Positions 34,732 through 45,584 of a stretch of 64,000 nucleotides of DNA are shown here, piece by piece. Position 1 is the first letter of the stretch. Each line of letters begins with the position of its first letter. The notes beneath the pieces are model-generated. The model ran no database searches and was not told where the DNA came from. It worked only from the letters and a program-made list of their open reading frames with translations. The DNA comes from Molanna angustata (Eukaryota; Arthropoda; Insecta; Trichoptera; Molannidae). The DNA lies in assembly GCA_963576475.1 (NCBI GenBank), contig OY754970.1:29858280-29922279 (forward strand). Direction: 5' to 3'. The position numbers and the translations under genes are program-made.

Positions 34732-35122
34732 AATCGAATACATTTTTATTATTGCATATGCGCAAACATTGGATTTTTTTCCCTGTCGGGAGTCAAAGAT
34801 ATTTTTTAACAGATTTTTAATTATCTCAATAGAGACGAAGTTGGAATACTTATTGTAGGAGAACCGGCAAATCAAGGCACCTACAGGGCTTACGACCTGT
34901 CATCGGCTGGTTTACGTGATCACTTTATGCGCTTGCGCAACGTTCACCAATTATGCCTTTTTAATGAGATCCCTATCAATTCAATTTTGAAACTTCTATA
35001 TATCTTAACTTCGTCCCTATTGAGATGTTAAAAAAATGTTTATCAATAAAAATATCATTTGACTCCCGAAAGGGAAAAAAATCCAATATTTGCGTATATG
35101 CAATTAAAAAAATATTCGATTT
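34732..35122. mobile_element. MITE-1 copy B, complete short form
   Basis: Both termini are present: left AATCGAATA then TGCATATGCGCAAACATTGG, and the right end as its inverse with a few changes (TATTCGATT). The inverted repeats run roughly 110-130 bp inwards, through TCGGGAGTCAAA and CTCAATAGAGACGAAGTT. The unique centre (about 34863-34990) holds GGCGCACC-free sequence with the TATGCGCTTGCGCAACG block. No protein. The target duplication is not clear. Length 391 bp fits a MITE. Confidence 0.85.
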
Positions 35123-35149
35123 ACATACACTGGTATAAGTAGGTTAAAA

Positions 35150-35585
35150 AGCCAAAAATGAAATAATATTTCTGGCCTAGTTCAGGGGTGACATCTATGC
35201 GAGACACCGTCATCTCATTTATAAGGACTGTTGCTTTCATTGTTTACAAATAAACTAATTTCTCAATAAATGGCGTTAAAAAAAGGCTTTTCCGTTACTC
35301 CATAGATGGCAATAGTATAGTTCCTTATTTTCAGGTAAATTGTTACACACTATTCAAATATATAGAACTTTCAAAAATTAAATTTATAAGGGAACTCAAT
35401 AAGAAGGCATAATTGGTGAACGTTGCGCAAGCGCATAAAGTGATCAGGTAAACCAACCGATGACAGGTCGGAAGCCCTGTAGTTGCAATGAGTTCCTGGT
35501 TCTTCTACAATATCCCAACTTCGTCTCTATTGAGATGTTAAAAAAAATGTTTGTCAATAAAAATTTCATTTTGAAAATGCTTTGA
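35150..35585 (-). mobile_element. MITE-1 copy C, longer form, minus
   Basis: Reverse orientation of the same family: CAACTTCGTCTCTATTG at about 35516, CGTTGCGCAAGCGCATA near 35419, and an extra internal part with CCATAGATGGCAA and AAATGGCGTTAAAA that is shared with copy A but absent from B. Its terminal repeats are eroded. It lies about 30 bp from copy B in opposite orientation. Confidence 0.7.
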
Positions 35586-36223
35586 ACAAATGCGTGAATA
35601 TTTTGATGGACACCAATATTGATCACAGCGATTTCTTCTTAAAAATTTAATCTACTTTTCTCTCCTTCGTATTGCATTTGGAAACCTGATTGAAATAAAA
35701 ATAATTTAAAAATAAAATTTTTGAAAGCCCTAATATGCCAGTTTAGCTGAATATCGTACATATTTCATACCAGCAAACAATTTTGACACATTCACAAGAA
35801 AAACAATACTAAACATGGAATCTTTATGTACATGTAAGAAATGAAATGACCTTTTTTAGTAGTGTACACGTTTTTTTAAGTCTAGACAGTATCCAACGGT
35901 CATTCCCGAATAAGAAAATAAAAATTTAAAATATCCAAGGTTTTTTCGATCTAAAATTAATAAATTTCGATTATATTTTTGTACTTTCTTATGAAAAGTA
36001 ACTCCATCGTCTTTCTTCACAACATTAGACCTATTACGGCAACATTTTACGACATAGAATGTCATTTTCAATTACAAATAAGTGAGAAGCGACACGTACA
36101 AAGGTTTGTCAACGACTAATATTCGCTAGGACACATGTTTTGATTAGGACTCATGTTTTAGTGTGCAGATTTTTGAATTCTATTGCATATCTATTCATTA
36201 CATATCACTGTGTTCAATACTCG
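35586..36223. other. No gene recognised
   Basis: AT-rich. The minus frame 35856-36071 has no recognisable motif. Confidence 0.45.
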
Positions 36224-36364
36224 TACATTTTCATCATTTATTACATTACTATAGATAGGATTTTTTTAATTTTACGAGTATTGTAGAATAATGACGGAAT
36301 TGGTGTTAGCCACATTAGATTATTGGTCAGGGAATATTGTATACAGTTTATTTCTGTTCTAGTT
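36224..36364 (+). repeat. Long direct repeat, left copy
   Basis: About 140 bp matching 37024-37157 almost perfectly (for example GAATAATGACGGAATTGGTG, GGGAATATTGTATACAG). This copy has about 6 extra bases near 36251 and two substitutions. Together the pair flanks the M2 copy at 36.4-37.0 kb. Confidence 0.88.
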
Positions 36365-36404
36365 TATAACAAAATAAGTATACCTACGCAAATTTTGTAC
36401 CTAA

Positions 36405-36998
36405 ACTAGTTGCATGTAACACATGAAATCCAACTGTCGATAGTTATAGTATGTACAGTTGAAGAATAAGTACCAATATATAAACCCATAAATACAAATT
36501 ATTTAATATTTTAAGATATTTGGTTTTCTATACAACACATGTACCAAGGTATGTATGTCAAGATAGGATAGTATGGAGGTCAGTCCTTTGATCCTACCCA
36601 GAATATGAAAACAGCATGATTGTATGTATGTTTGGAGATTAGTATCAAACAATTAAGTCTTCTTAGATATTGTGTGTAGACGACTGCCATACAAATTGTA
36701 TGAAACAATGTCGTCACTAAATTCAATTTTTATAAAAATTGTTAAAAAAAATTGAGATGTACTTCTACAATTTTATATATTTTATAGAAAATTAAATTAT
36801 CTAGTTGGGGTGTGAGTAAATTCTGAGTTAATCCATGTATGGGAACATATATGCTGCGAGGCCTCTAGTTGGTGCTATTAGCATGCAAAAAGTCCACTAT
36901 GCCATACAAAATGTACCTTCGTACACGCATCTTGGCTTTATAATGTCGATTCATTCAGAGAATTGAATTCTCATGAACGAATCGACAGTTGGATAAGT
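36405..36998. mobile_element. Non-autonomous DNA element M2, short copy
   Basis: Matches the 6.07-7.12 kb element at both ends (GTTGCATGTAACACATGA with CCAACTGTCGA on the left; AATCGACAGTTGG on the right) but lacks the internal segment with the (CA)n tract; the joint lies near 36812. No coding capacity. Confidence 0.68.
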
Positions 36999-37023
36999 AG
37001 GTAATGATAGTACAATTTTGTCA

Positions 37024-37157
37024 ACATTTTCATCATTTATTACATTACTAGGATTTTTTTAATTTTACGAGTATTGTAGAATAATGACGGAATTGGTGTT
37101 AGCGACATTAGATTCTTGGTCAGGGAATATTGTATACAGTTTATTTCTGTTCTAGTT
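37024..37157 (+). repeat. Long direct repeat, right copy
   Basis: Second copy of the 36224-36364 block, ending at TTTCTGTTCTAGTT. Confidence 0.88.
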
Positions 37158-37199
37158 CCCTAAAATATTCCCTAAAATAATTATTGTGCTATATGTAAA

Positions 37200-37335
37200 C
37201 TACTGCGAAATTCGATGTACTTGGGCCAAGAAGATAAATTTCAACTGTACCGGACGGATGGCAGCCCTAGTCATGCCGAGATCCGAATCTATACTATAAT
37301 AATCCATCGCGCTAGCCGCTTAGCCACAACTCGTC
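37200..37335 (-). repeat. tRNA-derived SINE remnant, family S-D
   Basis: The minus strand shows box A-like GTGGCTAAGCGGCTAGCGCG and a B box-like ATTCGGATCTC, then a body TGCCATCCGTCCGGTACAG. The anticodon arm is A/T and will not fold. One copy only in this window. Confidence 0.5.
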
Positions 37336-39240
37336 TAAACAAACTACCTATTAGAAAAATATATTATACTTAGGTATAAAAAAAATATATAAGCAGACGT
37401 AGCGAGAGCTCGGTATCCTCTAAAATAAAATATTTTGTGTAGTTCAGCGAATTATGTATAATTTTCTGCCATTTTATTTATGATATTTTTGTATTGCTTC
37501 TCTAATTGTCAGCCTCATTACATAGACTTTATGTCTATCTATTGTCTCAAAGATACAGTACAGACTAAAAACTGCTAAAAACACACAAAGTAGGTATAAT
37601 TATATGTCAGTATAGGTACCTACCTATTATAGGTAATGCATATAATATACGTCGCATCATGTTCATGTCAATCATAATAGTCTGCTTCTAAAAATTTAAA
37701 CTAGGTATATGAAAAAAGCCTTGCTTTATACTGTCGATACCTCAATACGCGACGCGACGACTGACAAAATAATTGAAATATTCTTATAATAATAATAATA
37801 ATAATATAGAATCTTAGAGTAGCATATCGTGTATACTGGCTATACATTTGTAGGTTAGGTTAGGTTTGTTTTGTAATAATAATAGCGCTTTATATATTGA
37901 ATGATTTCGACTTATAAGCGAATGTGTCGCTATTATTATTGTAAATAAACCAAAACTAACCAAAGAATGAGCATTTGAATTTGATAATAATCGTTGCGTA
38001 AAGACTCTTCGCGAGCCTGTGCGTGTGTGTGTGTGACATGAAGCGTATTACTTATAATACACACTTACAAGAAACGAAGCATCACACATTGTACTTTGAC
38101 CTTGAAAACATCGAAACATCGAATATAATAATATTTTTATTTATTTAGCATTTTAATATTCGGATTGGTATTTATATTTAATTCTTATTTATAATATCAA
38201 ATAATGTTAATTATATTTTATCAATCAGGAAGATATGCGTATTTGATTATGAATTTATTATTAAAATATATAGGTACCTACATAATATTTTTGCAATTCG
38301 TTTTTATACATTATCCAATAAAAAACTTTTCACGTTATCCGACAGATAGCGCTAAAACTATTTTTTAGCATTCAACCGAGTATTTTTTAGTTTTGTATAC
38401 ATATAGTAAATATGAAACACATTATGTATAAAATACATAAATAATAAATTAAATTAAATAGCTCTGATAACGCGTTCAAATATTGAAGCAATAAAAATAT
38501 AATTTTATTCCAAAGTAACACCTGGTGGAAGAAACCAAAAGTTTTCTAAAAAAACTTCCTAAGGAAATTGGTAAATTTGGTTGATCTCTCGACTATTTTA
38601 CGATTTTAACGCTACTCAATTATAGCGATGGTTGAAATACCCCGTTAAGAGGCTATAGTAGGCTATACATTATATTTTGAAAATAATTTCCCTAATACCC
38701 TCAAAAGATACGTCTTTGAAATAAGGAACAGTTTGTATGTACATCTTTAATCTATTGCATGATTTTTTTGAATTTTGAATTTGTTTAATACTTTTCTTGT
38801 AAAATTAGTTTAAGTAAAACCCTTTTTTATTTTTTTACTGTAAGTAACTAAAAAACTACAAGGCCTATGAAGTATATTTTTACTTTATTCGATAGAGAAT
38901 ATGAAAATCTACCGGCTGAATTTTTTATTATTATAAAATTTCAATGACTCTTCTTGCTATTTAAAAAAACCTCTAAATTTTACCATTTTCGCACGATAAA
39001 ATGTTGTATATCACATATCAGGTGATATACAATATTTTCTCGTGTTTCATACATTAGAAGCTAATTTAGTGTGCATTTTTGCGTATATCCGTATATCCAG
39101 GGTATAGTAGGGCCTTAAGTGACATTTTTAGTAATTGGTAATGTAAAAATGAGAAATTCTTTAAAATTAGGATACACCTTTGGTACTAATGCGAAAAAAA
39201 GAGCTTTTTATTTTTGGCATGGACAATTTATTAAAAATTA
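37336..39240. other. No gene; small repeats only
   Basis: A TAA microsatellite at about 37788-37805, three TTAGG-type words at 37851-37866 (TAGGTTAGGTTAGGTT), and an AATAATAATAGCG / CGCTATTATTATT inverted pair at 37877 and 37930. The rest is AT-rich. Confidence 0.5.
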
Positions 39241-39640
39241 CTGCTCTATACCTACTTACTTACTCAGCCTCTTCTTGAGTACAGTATTGGACAAAAGCCT
39301 GCCGCTTGTACTTCCACTGGTCTCTATCCTGTGCCATTCTTCGCCATTCTGGACCTGCCACTTTTTTTATGTCATCGGACCATCTGGTCTGGGGCCTTCC
39401 CACGCTTCTGCTTCCTGTTCTTGGCCTCCATCCATCACAACTTTTGTCCATCGGTCGTCCGACATCCGAGATATATGACCCGCCCAACTCCAATTTAACT
39501 CCGCTATTCTTTTGACCACATCCGCTACTCCTGTGTTCTTCCTAATCCATTCATTAGTTTTGAGATCCCTTAGAGAGATATTCAACATTCTTCTTTCCGT
39601 CGCTCTTTGTGTCACCCTTAGCTTTTCCATCATCTGCTAT
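39241..39640 (-). pseudogene. LINE polyprotein C-terminus, family L-B, frameshifted
   Basis: The minus strand gives KLRVTQRATERRMLNISLRD, VADVVKRIAELNWSWAGHIS and RMSDDRWTK. After a frame change near 39440 it continues RPRTGSRSVGRPQTRWSDDI, KKVAGPEWRRMAQDRDQW and CTQEEAE then stop. A TAAG/TAGG repeat follows as tail (about 39241-39260). Catalytic domain absent (5' truncation near 39640). Close to the element at 48.64-49.06 kb, which shares RWSDDIKK and WSWAGHI. Confidence 0.85.
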
Positions 39641-41185
39641 ATGATGTCATTCAAAACGTTCTCACTAAATCACTTACGCTCAACATTGTAGAAATATTAT
39701 TATTTCTGCATTTATAGAATCTTATGGAATAAAGAGTAAAATGTTAATTTGATTGTAATATTGAAAAGATGCTTTGGCCATAGCTAACTTAGTTTGAATA
39801 CATACCTTCCATATATATTATACATTATACAACAATTAATTGATGCCTCGCTACTAATATGACATGTTGTATCTGTGTCAATTATAATTAGTGTGACGAT
39901 TTTTTTGCTCAAGTCGATATGTAGCAAAATTGCATTGAAAAAGATAATATCACGACAATTGAAAAGAAATGTTAAAGTGACGTTATTGCAATAATCGGAT
40001 CCATAACGACATCGTAATACATTGAGAGAGAATTATTTCAGTGCAGTTATGTATAGTATAGAACTATAGGGAACTTAAATTTTTACGTGTTGTTAAAATT
40101 GATGAATCAATCGAGTGTGTCTGGGCACAGTAGGTGGTGTGTAGTAGAGGACGAAGAGAAGGGTGGGGAAATGTCTAGATAGGCGGAAATTTGGGATGGG
40201 AACGGTAAAAGGCATATTTAAGGGAGAGAGCAATGCACTAAAGGTGAATTTTGTAAAGGTTACAGAGATGATAGATAGCTACATACATATAAAAGACATA
40301 TGACATAAAAGTTGCCAACCAGACTATAAAAAATATTTTCTATGAAAAATTAGCTTAAAATCACAATTACAAATAATTTAAATGCAAATACTTTACAACT
40401 TACTACATACCACTTGAGTAATTATTTGTAATACAATCATGGACTAGTTAACACAAAATTACCATCAAAATTACCGATCTCATTAGAAATCACAATCTTT
40501 AGGCACGAGACAACAATCCATCATAATAAAACAAATTCAAACATGGTTAAAGTTGATTTAGGTGATAAGACATGTTTGTGCCCATGGACTAGAAGAGTGA
40601 TACATCCATGTGACTCCAATGACTCTTATTAGCATTTTATTGGTTTTTATATAAGTACGTATTCTTTTAATTATTGTTACCCGTAACCAATATTCTTGTA
40701 ATTGAATGGATTATTAAAAATAATAACAAAGAAATTTGAATTCTTATTTTCTACTGGGATAAAAATCAACAATGTTCAGATAATGTCAAAAAATAATAAA
40801 ATTTCTGCTATCTCTGGGTAACAAAATTTCAAATTGATGAAGTATTTTTTACCACGATTGTCATATGTAGCAATGTAGTTGATATATGACTTATATGTGA
40901 TATATGACTGATATAGGTATTATATGTAACTGATACCTATATGTATTATCGGCCTAAAATGTAAATATTTAATTTATACAGATTTTTTAACTCTAAGAAT
41001 ATTTTATACGAATAATCAAACCCATATCTTCAAATCATTCATATAAAATATTTTTTTACAAATAAATACTTGTAATACATAATCAATAAAAACATGTTTT
41101 TTTTACAAATTTAAAACGACTTTTTATTATTTTACAAATAAAAATTATTTTGTGCAAAAGTCTACTGGTATTGGGTTACGAATTT
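39641..41185. other. No gene recognised
   Basis: AT-rich apart from a purine-rich block at 40130-40250 (GAGGACGAAGAGAAGGGTGG) that may be an eroded LINE end. Confidence 0.45.
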
Positions 41186-41189
41186 TCTA

Positions 41190-41303
41190 CCGAGCCGGTT
41201 GAGCACCGGCGACCTTGAGCGAGGTCGCAGACGTTACCTACCGTCACTACTATTTATTCTACGCTCTCTCTCTCTCTCTCTCTCCTTTCTCGGTTGACTC
41301 CCG
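41190..41303. repeat. GC-richer leader with hairpin and CT run
   Basis: Short inverted words GCCGGTTGAGCACCGGCG and CGACCTTGAGCGAGGTCG form two neighbouring hairpins at 41194-41230. A (CT)n run follows at 41264-41284. It may be the start of one unit with the C-rich tract and tandem repeats downstream. Confidence 0.5.
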
Positions 41304-41393
41304 CCACCCACAACCAACTCAATCCCACCTCTACCCAAACCCCCATTCCCAACCCTATCTCCCATCCCAATCTCCCCACTCATACTTTCACCC
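41304..41393. repeat. 90-bp G-free C-rich tract; G-runs on the minus strand
   Basis: The + strand has no G from 41304 to 41393 while C is frequent. The minus strand therefore carries at least eight runs of three or more G separated by loops of about 2-7 bases, fitting the standard G-quadruplex pattern. No coding role; the chance + frames across it are proline/threonine-rich. Confidence 0.85.
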
Positions 41394-41454
41394 GACCGCA
41401 ACCTGCCGACGAGACGCAATATCCCGCTTCAAAAAGTATAAGGCAAATCGCTTG

Positions 41455-41895
41455 TTGCAGGTGGGAATTATCGATTTCGTTTTTTTTAAGTTTTTGAATT
41501 TCGAACGACAACCGAAATTTCGATTCGGTCACACGACATAAATCTTTAATCTGGTGAACGATAGAAATCGCAGACGGATTGTTACATAAGGTGCGTTCGC
41601 TTTGATAAGAATAAATATTTTGAACTTTTGAATTTCGAATTTTATCCGAAATTTCAATTCGGTCACAGAACATAAATATTTTCTCTGGTGAACCATATAG
41701 AACGTTGACGGATTATTACATAAAGTGCGTTGGCTTTGACAAGAATATTTTCAAAACGTTTGTTGCAGATGAGAATTATCAATTTCGTTTTGTTTTAAAA
41801 AATTTAGATTTCAAAGAAAAAATTCGATTCGGTCATGCGATGAAAATCTCTTCTCTGGTAAACCATTTATAGTGAAAAAAAAAATCATGCCGAAT
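41455..41895 (+). repeat. Diverged tandem repeat, about three units of 135-160 bp
   Basis: Each unit carries GAATTATCGATTTCG or a variant, ATTTCGATTCGGTCA, ATAAATCT..TCTGGTGAAC and TTACATAAGGTGCGTT. Starts lie near 41455, 41610 and 41758. No frame is conserved across units. Confidence 0.75.
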
Positions 41896-42148
41896 TGATA
41901 ATCTCATTTTTTTCTGGTGAAAACAGTAGGTAGAATAATTGTAACTTATATTACACATATTGTTACAATTCGCTTTGATAATAATACATATAGTTCAAGA
42001 TAATATAGAAAGCATAGAAACATATTCGATGAATCATTCTCTAATGGCTAGATTTTTAATATTGTCTTTTTTATTGAAAATATAATGACTTACCATGCGC
42101 AAGTGGCGAGTTTATTGCCGTATGACAATTTCTATGAAAAAGTTAATT

Positions 42149-42223
42149 CTGGCACCTAGGAGTGGTTGCGTTTACCAATGCGCATTGCGCATCCTCTTTA
42201 TAGGTAAAAATTGCAGGGTTTAA
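42149..42223 (+). repeat. Long inverted repeat, left arm
   Basis: About 75 bp (GGCACCTAGGAGTGGTTGCG to TTGCAGGGTTTA) that recurs inverted at 44438-44508. This copy has a duplicated GCGCAT word. Confidence 0.8.
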
Positions 42224-42239
42224 CATTATTTCAATATTT

Positions 42240-42470
42240 ATTTTTTTATTTATTTATCACACCATTAAAAATAGATAACTGCTGCCCAACTAGGTATACC
42301 TGTTCTAGGGCTAGCAGTGTACATATTATTATATTTCACAGGAGACATGTAGGTTGTACGTATTTGCATTTTTAAAAAGTATCTAAACAATATAAACTTA
42401 ACTATTGTACACAGATTAAAAAATGGAATTGGAGTCATCATGATATACATTATACATACATATTGGGTAT
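42240..42470 (-). repeat. Possible retroposon 3' end (minus)
   Basis: Opens with a TTTATTTATTTATC run, as a minus-strand A-rich tail would. The body has no open frame and no second copy was found. Confidence 0.35.
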
Positions 42471-42654
42471 CCTATAATTTTTATTTGTTAATTGCACAAA
42501 TAATCTGAAATAGTATCACTTGGTAATACTGAACTGACAGAGCATAGATGTGATCCGTCAGTCATATCTTTATTCAGTCGAGTCTCAGATCAAATCAAGA
42601 CAGCACAAAATTTATAAAACAATTTCGATTTTTTTGCGATAAAGGAAAGAATAG

Positions 42655-43820
42655 AGAAAAACGAGTGGGTTGTGGCCAACACTAAACTCTCCACACCACA
42701 AATATTGACAATGAAATATTTTATTCATTCTAAATTTTACTACCAGGAATATAAATTTTCTAACGATAGTATATTTTCATGTTAAGATAGACAAACTATT
42801 AATGCAGTATGGTGAAGAATTCTAATGTTGTATGAAATATTTTAAAAAAAGCAGATAAATTATGTTCTAAAGAACGCGAGAGCATTTTCCAAATTTTGAC
42901 AGGTGATATCATATGAAGAATTTTTTTGTTATTTATGGAAAGCTAATCAGTTCTATGTTCAAACTCTTTACATTATAACATGAAATCAAATTACTGAACT
43001 TTTCCATACATAGAAATTTATCTAATTACATTTTTATTCATACTAAATGTTACTATCAGGAATATAAATTTTCTTCCGATAGTATATTTTTATGTTAAGA
43101 TAGACAAACTATTAATGCAGTATAGTGGAGACTGCTTATGTTGTATGAAATATTTTAAAAAAAGCAGATAAATTTTGTTTCAAAGAGCGTTAGAGCATTT
43201 TGACAATGTTGACACGTGATATCATATGAAGAAATTTTATGATATCTATGAAAAGCTAATCAGTTCTAAGTTCAAGCTATTAATATTCTTATATCAATAT
43301 GAAATCAATGAACTGAACATTGACAAATATAAAAAAATTCTCTTGTTACATATAAGTTTCATACAAATATCCATTAAATAAAATATAATTTTTGAAACCG
43401 TTGAATATTTTTCTTTTAACATTGACCAACTTTGAATACAATTTTATGAAGATTCTTGGTGTTGTATAAATAAATGAAACCAAATTAAAATATCTCTAAT
43501 TTCCAGGTCGTGAGAGCATTTTTTTAGTTTTAATAGATGAAATCATAAAGAAACATTGGGAAAAAATGAACCGTTGTCTATGGAAAACTAATCAGCTCTA
43601 AGTTTATGGACTTAACACATGTGATATCAATATGAAGTCAATCGGACTTATAGTTTGGGCTGCAGAGAGGACACAAAAAAAAACAACGTAAATGATGAAT
43701 TCATAGAGAAGAAATCAAAAGTTGTCTATGGAAAACTAATCAGCTCTAGGTCTTTGCACTTTACACATATGATGTTAATATGAAGTCGATCAGACTTATA
43801 GTTTGGGCTGTAGAGAGGAC
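42655..43820. repeat. Diverged tandem repeat, units of about 300 bp
   Basis: The block TAAGATAGACAAACTATTAA occurs at about 42784 and 43095, and ATCATATGAAGAA at about 42908 and 43220. Later, more diverged units share GGAAAACTAATCAGCTCTA (about 43580 and 43732) and TTATAGTTTGGGCTG (about 43649 and 43796). Unit size falls from about 310 to about 150 bp. The left edge has AACGAGTGGGTTGTGGCC, inverted near 8970. Confidence 0.75.
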
Positions 43821-43834
43821 ACAAAAAAGATAAA

Positions 43835-43875
43835 TGCTACGGCGTACGGCGTACGGCGTACAGCGTATACGCCAT
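43835..43875. repeat. GGCGTAC short tandem repeat
   Basis: Seven-base units (ACGGCGT)n, about four, degrading into GTATACGCCATAC. Confidence 0.85.
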
Positions 43876-43919
43876 ACACACAAACACATCACGACGAAAC
43901 TCATAGTGTGCATTCTCTA

Positions 43920-44215
43920 CATGATACCCATTGAGAAATTGATGTAAAAAAATACGCTTAAATTTTGCGAAATCATGACTCTCCCCTATTCCATAGTGTG
44001 GAGAGTAAAAAATAACAATTATATAAATTATGATCGATGTCGAACATTTGATACATTTTAGTTCTCCCGTAGTTCATAATGTATTCGGAACATTTTCTTT
44101 TAAATGATTTCAGCGATATTATTTCTTTGGCTGATATAGGTAGTATGTTATAAATTCTCGGGGCAATAAAAATAAAGTGTCTTTGACCAAAAGCAGTTCT
44201 CATGTGTTCTCATAT
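43920..44215 (-). pseudogene. LINE C-terminal end with 3' hairpin
   Basis: The minus frame 43973-44203 (76 residues) reads FGQRHFIFIAPRIYNILPIS, then KSFKRKCSEYIMNYG. The pattern of an aromatic P..YN.LP and a closing FKRK is the usual end of many LINE reverse transcriptase proteins. Downstream, near 43978-44007, the imperfect inverted repeat CTCTCC..CTATTCCATAG..GGAGAG forms a hairpin that recurs at 60.78 kb. Only the end of the element survives. Confidence 0.7.
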
Positions 44216-44437
44216 AACATGAACTTGTATTTTATTTGTACCTATAAAATCTGTCCGGTTGTGAAATATGTAGTTACTGATACTGAAATATGCAAAAAAT
44301 ATATAAGTAAGTAAGTATAGTAAACAATTTTTTTCAGAAATCTTCCCGGGTGTGCGCTGAACAAATTACCAACTTTTATTGTAATCAGATTTATGGTATA
44401 AGAACATAGAAAGGACTTGCAAAGATACAAATGATAC
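44216..44437. other. Interior of the 42.1-44.5 kb inverted-repeat pair
   Basis: AT-rich, with a GTAAGTAAGTA run near 44306. No gene. Confidence 0.4.
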
Positions 44438-44508
44438 TAAACCCTGCAATTTTCACCTGTAGAAAGAGGATGCGCACTGGTAAAAGCAACCACTCCCAGG
44501 TGCTAGAC
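44438..44508 (-). repeat. Long inverted repeat, right arm
   Basis: Reverse complement of 42149-42223 with about 10 differences. The pair encloses about 2.2 kb. Confidence 0.8.
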
Positions 44509-44773
44509 TTATCTTTTTCATACCTATATTCAAATAAGGAAGGAAATTTCAGAAAAAAACAGCCATTAAAAATGAATTGTTTTGTGATGTTGCTATCTCT
44601 TAAGACTACTACTTTCGTCTCACAATATATAAATAGGTAATTTCTGTACGAAATTTTGCTATTCACTGCTATAATATTCACTTGAATAAGAGAATAAGCA
44701 GTATAAGTTTTTACACACTACTGATTTAGAAACGAATTTTTCAAGGTTGGCAAACTAATATGTACCTACAACT

Positions 44774-45334
44774 AGTGTTGCCAACTTTTTTTGACAAAAA
44801 AGTAGTAAATGGTTTGAATAGGTTAAAAATAAAGTATTTGGAAGAAAAAAAAGTATTTTTCAATTTTTTTTTACATTTGGGAAGCTATCAGATGCATTTT
44901 TAAGTATATATTGCCATTTATCAGCTGTACTTTTCTCTGAAAATTCTTTATCATCATTAGTGATTTTTCTATGCATCTCTTTAAGTCTTATTGCCTCGGA
45001 ATAATATAAATGTTTGTACAATTTCGTCTATACTGACATCTGTGACTGTGACAAATGTCAGAATGTTGACCATAGAAAAGAGTTGATTTTAGAAAGGTAA
45101 CTCAGCCTTATTTTTTTATTCCGCGTTTTTAGCGCCATCTCTGGATTGGACCAAAGTTTTACTGGAACCTAGTAGTAATAGTTAAAATATTATTGTTTTT
45201 TTTCAAAAACTCAACAAAAAAAAATTGATAATAAAGTATTTTTACATACTTTATTTGTATGCAAAAGTATAAAGTATATTTACCAAAAATAAAGTAGGAT
45301 ACGTTTTTATAAAGTATGGTTGGCAACCCTACTT
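44774..45334. mobile_element. DNA element with GTTGCCAAC termini
   Basis: Left end AGTGTTGCCAACTTTTTTTG and right end inverse AGTAGGGTTGCCAACCATAC. The subterminal regions on both sides repeat AAAGTA words, giving the ends partial complementarity over about 100 bp. Internal CATCTGTGACTGTGACAAATG is an imperfect palindrome. No transposase. A MITE of about 560 bp. Confidence 0.65.
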
Positions 45335-45584
45335 ACAATATCTATATTAATTTCCGGCAATAATAGCTCTTTTAAGAAATAAAATGTCAGTCTGTGCACT
45401 CGATACAATTAATAGTTATTAATACTTTTATTAAGTATTTTCGTAATACATTAAAAGTTATAAGGCATAAAATTTTAGTATAATAGTTACAAAGTATACT
45501 TTTCGTTATTTAGTATTTTTAATACTATACCTTTATATATTATGTAGATACCTACTTGACCTTTAATTTCTTAATAATATTTTT

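Noticed and set aside
36224..37157. LTR retrotransposon with 140-bp LTRs
   Set aside because: The interior is an M2 DNA element with no gag/pol, primer-binding site or polypurine tract, and the repeats do not start TG and end CA.
41215..41541. 108-residue Pro/Ser-rich + frame
   Set aside because: Composition is dictated by the CT run and the G-free C-rich tract; no start context or homology.
43835..43875. Functional hairpin or operator
   Set aside because: Explained by a simple 7-bp tandem repeat.
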